Shown piece by piece: positions 22,751 through 24,364 of a stretch of 24,364 nt of DNA. Both the position numbers and the translations under genes were made by a program. The stretch's first letter is position 1, and every line of letters begins with the position of its first letter. This DNA comes from JANLSO01 sp031362405. Its GTDB lineage: Bacteria; Actinomycetota; Thermoleophilia; Miltoncostaeales; Miltoncostaeaceae. The notes under the pieces were generated by a model. It was not told where the DNA came from and ran no database searches. It saw nothing but the letters and a program-made list of their open reading frames with translations. The stretch is taken from NCBI GenBank assembly GCA_031362405.1, contig JANLSO010000162.1:1-24364 (forward strand). Reading direction: 5' to 3'.

Positions 22751-23490
22751 CAGCGGCGAATGGCTGCGTCACAGCGCAGGCAGTTGGGGCGCTTGTAGGC
22801 GTAGGTGCGTTCGCCGCGCCGCATCCTCGACCGGGGCTTGCCGGCCTCTGTGGGGTCGACGGTGATGATGCGTCCCCGCGTCACCCCTTCGGTGAGCATC
22901 TGGGCGGTGACGTCCCAGAGCTCGGTGAGCTCATCGGTCGATAGCGAGCGCCCTTCACGCTCCGGGTGGATGCCACAGACAAAGAGGGCCTCGGCGCGGT
23001 AGACGTTGCCGACTCCGGCGATCACCGACTGGTCCATCAGCAGGCCCCCGATGGGCGCGCGGCTGCGGGAGACCCGGGCGGTGAACTTCTCCGGGTCGGC
23101 ATCTGATCTCAGAGGATCCGGACCCAGCCGGGCGAGGAGTTTTGCGCGACCGAGCTCGTTGAGGATCTCGCAGGCCGTCGGGCCGGTGAGATCGAGCGTC
23201 GAGGCCGCGTTGCCGAACCTCATTCGCACCGTGTCGCGGGGCGCGGGCGGCACTCCGGCGTGGGTGCGGAATTTCCCGAAAAGGCCAAGGTGGACGTGCA
23301 CGCAGTCGCCGGAGTCGAACTCGTAGAACAGATGCTTTCCGTGCGCGTCGATGCGCTCGAGTGCATTTCCGTCGACGAGCGCCGCTCCCTCACTGAACCG
23401 CCCCTGTGGGGAGGAGACGTCCAACGGAGCGTCGCCCAGCAGTACCATCTGATCGTGTGCGGCGCGGTGAATGGTGTGACCTTCGGGCAC
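22702..23490 (-). CDS. nei: Fpg/Nei-family DNA glycosylase (endonuclease VIII-like)
   Basis: 262 residues from GTG at 23490, giving MPEGHTIHRAAHDQ: after Met removal, Pro1 is the Schiff-base nucleophile and Glu2 the acid, as in Nei. HGKHLFYEF carries the conserved Lys region, DQSVIAGVGNVYRAEALF is the helix-two-turn-helix, and the C-terminus has a C-x2-C ... C-x2-C zinc finger (NCLRCDAAIRRWPVANRP, then YACEACQI). It removes oxidised bases and nicks the strand. It lies antisense between prs and rplY, which are usually adjacent. A longer upstream frame is not accepted since it would be antisense to rplY and lacks family residues. Confidence 0.92.
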   Translation of the reverse strand: MPEGHTIHRAAHDQMVLLGDAPLDVSSPQGRFSEGAALVDGNALERIDAHGKHLFYEFDSGDCVHVHLGLFGKFRTHAGVPPAPRDTVRMRFGNAASTLDLTGPTACEILNELGRAKLLARLGPDPLRSDADPEKFTARVSRSRAPIGGLLMDQSVIAGVGNVYRAEALFVCGIHPEREGRSLSTDELTELWDVTAQMLTEGVTRGRIITVDPTEAGKPRSRMRRGERTYAYKRPNCLRCDAAIRRWPVANRPMYACEACQI

Positions 23491-23564
23491 ACGTGCATCG
23501 TGCCTGTCGCGGCCCGGGCTGTGGGAGGCATCGGCGCCGGGCTCCGTAGGGACGGATCTTGGGC

Positions 23565-23570
23565 TAGTAT
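23565..23570 (+). promoter_or_regulatory. rplY: -10 box of rplY
   Basis: TAGTAT lies 46 nt before the rplY ATG. The transcript would have a leader of about 40 nt with GAGGAA as a weak ribosome site. Having its own promoter fits the separation from prs by antisense nei. Confidence 0.5.
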
Positions 23571-23616
23571 CCCCGGCCGCCCGACGAACCCGATCGACCG
23601 AGGAACTGCCGCAGCC

Positions 23617-23913
23617 ATGGCCAATCCCACTCTTTCCGCCCAGCCCCGCACCGAGACCGGTAACGGCCCCGCGCGCCGGCTGCGTCAGAAGGGCCTCGTG
23701 CCCGGCGTGCTCTACGACACCCCCAACCCGGGGATCATCTTCTCCGTCGACCACCGCGAGCTTCGTCGCGTGCTCGGCCCGCTCGGCGGTCGCGAGGGAG
23801 TCATCGAGCTGACCATCGGCGATTCCGCGCCCAAGTCGGTGCGCATGGTCGACTGGTACCTCGACCCGGTTCGCGGCGAGATCCAGCACATCGATTTTCG
23901 CCCCGCCGACTGA
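23617..23913 (+). CDS. rplY: large ribosomal subunit protein bL25, short form
   Basis: 98 residues, MANPTLSAQPRTETGNGPAR then RLRQKGLVPGVLYD and VDWYLDPVRGEIQHIDFRPA. This is the 5S-rRNA-binding domain of bL25, with the typical R-T-x-T-G-x-G-x-A-R-R-L-R start and the P-V-x-G-E-x-x-H-x-D-F end. The C-terminal TL5/CTC domain is absent, as in the E. coli form; many actinobacteria carry the longer one. An in-frame region upstream of the ATG is antisense to nei and is not part of the gene. pth follows 62 nt later. Confidence 0.92.
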   Translation: MANPTLSAQPRTETGNGPARRLRQKGLVPGVLYDTPNPGIIFSVDHRELRRVLGPLGGREGVIELTIGDSAPKSVRMVDWYLDPVRGEIQHIDFRPAD

Positions 23914-23963
23914 GCCTCATCAGGAGGCGACGGGGTGCCCTGTCGGGGCTGATCGGGGCCAAC

Positions 23964-23969
23964 TACCCT
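23964..23969 (+). promoter_or_regulatory. pth: -10 box for leaderless pth
   Basis: TACCCT, then 6 nt, then GTG at 23976. Confidence 0.45.
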
Positions 23970-23975
23970 GCCCCG

Positions 23976-24364
23976 GTGAGCGACGAGCCCAGTGAAGCCC
24001 CGCTTCCGATTCGCTTGGTGGTCGGGCTCGGTAACCCCGGTTCGCGGTACGCGAAGTCGCGTCACAACGCCGGCCAGATGGTTGTCGAGCAGGTTGCCTC
24101 GCGTCTCGGTGCGTCTCGCTTTACCGGGCGCTACGCCGGCCAGGTTGCCGACGCGCGCGGTCCATCAGGGCCGGTGACGTTTCTCGTGCCGACCACCTTC
24201 ATGAACCTCTCGGGCGAGAGCGTCGGCCCGGCGGCCGGCGCGCTGCATGCCAAACCCGAGCAGGTGCTGGTCGTCCACGACGAACTCGACCTGCCGTTCG
24301 GGGCGGTTCGTGGGAAGTCGGGCGGCGGTCACGGTGGCCACAACGGCTTGCGCTCGGTAACCCC
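23976..24364 (+). CDS. pth: peptidyl-tRNA hydrolase (3' end outside window)
   Basis: 129 codons are visible from a GTG start; the frame is open at the window edge. The family motifs are present in order: LVVGLGNPGSRYAKSRHNAG with the catalytic His in RHNAG, PTTFMNLSG, VLVVHDELDLPFG with the catalytic Asp, and GKSGGGHGGHNGLRSV. It releases peptides from peptidyl-tRNA that drop off the ribosome. The T of the usual T-R-H-N is Ser. It follows rplY as in the common glmU-prs-rplY-pth order. Confidence 0.95.
   Translation, partial: MSDEPSEAPLPIRLVVGLGNPGSRYAKSRHNAGQMVVEQVASRLGASRFTGRYAGQVADARGPSGPVTFLVPTTFMNLSGESVGPAAGALHAKPEQVLVVHDELDLPFGAVRGKSGGGHGGHNGLRSVT

Noticed and set aside
22552..22944. 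Plus-strand frame opposite the 3' end of nei
   Set aside because: Only its first codons are meaningful, as the prs 3' fragment; the rest is antisense to nei.
23491..23889. N-terminal extension of the nei frame
   Set aside because: Antisense to rplY; Nei must start with Pro-Glu after Met, which the GTG at 23490 provides.
1..24364. CRISPR arrays, rRNA genes, transposase genes and riboswitches
   Set aside because: No regularly spaced repeats, rRNA segments, transposase motifs or recognised riboswitch cores were seen by eye.

Overview
The window is GC-rich (roughly 65-70%) and densely packed with genes on both strands. It most likely comes from the chromosome of an actinobacterium, perhaps of the Acidimicrobiia type. 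Reasons: a fused DEDD exonuclease/GIY-YIG protein of the actinobacterial kind, an htpX-pspAB pair, an MSMEG_0565-type glycosyltransferase, many ATGA/TGATG stop-start overlaps, and repeated TANNNT boxes 6-7 nt before a start codon, which fit leaderless transcription. The lineage is inference.

Positions 1-7002 (+) form one long run. It opens with the 3' part of a glycosyltransferase of a family that usually accompanies the Nit1C nitrilase cluster, followed by an OsmC-like protein. After 39 nt comes a six-gene unit in which every junction overlaps: ferritin-like protein, methyltransferase, aminotransferase-fold protein, diaminopimelate-decarboxylase-like PLP enzyme, FAD/NAD disulfide-reductase-like enzyme and a 96-residue protein. 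I do not recognise this combination as a described pathway. Its aminotransferase has His where the PLP-binding Lys should be, and the ferritin-like protein has lost recognisable metal ligands. A perfect 14-bp hairpin ends the unit.

Positions 7046-10775 (-) carry pspAB and htpX (envelope stress), a VOC protein, an unknown protein and a secreted Pro/Ala/Thr-rich anchored protein. htpX seems to be preceded by a leaderless 10-codon leader ORF whose stop overlaps the htpX GTG.

Positions 10938-15301 (+) are a DNA-maintenance run: DEDD exonuclease/GIY-YIG protein, a periplasmic-binding-protein-like protein without a signal peptide, a MutY-like glycosylase and a MutT-like Nudix protein. The Nudix frame runs without a stop into a small ORF that has its own promoter and ribosome binding site. 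phoU (-) converges on this run.

Positions 16092-18510 hold two membrane proteins (one CtaG-like) and, on the minus strand, a small protein/nucleotidyltransferase pair resembling a toxin-antitoxin module of lower GC. A small divergent pair of unknown genes and tRNA-Gln(TTG) follow.

Positions 19260-24364 carry the widely conserved glmU-prs-rplY-pth series, interrupted between prs and rplY by an antisense nei-type glycosylase gene. The prs/nei junction is present twice. The two diverged copies enclose a decayed DUF4143-type ATPase remnant, and each contains a TGTCCGG...CCGGACA palindrome. pth runs off the end of the window.
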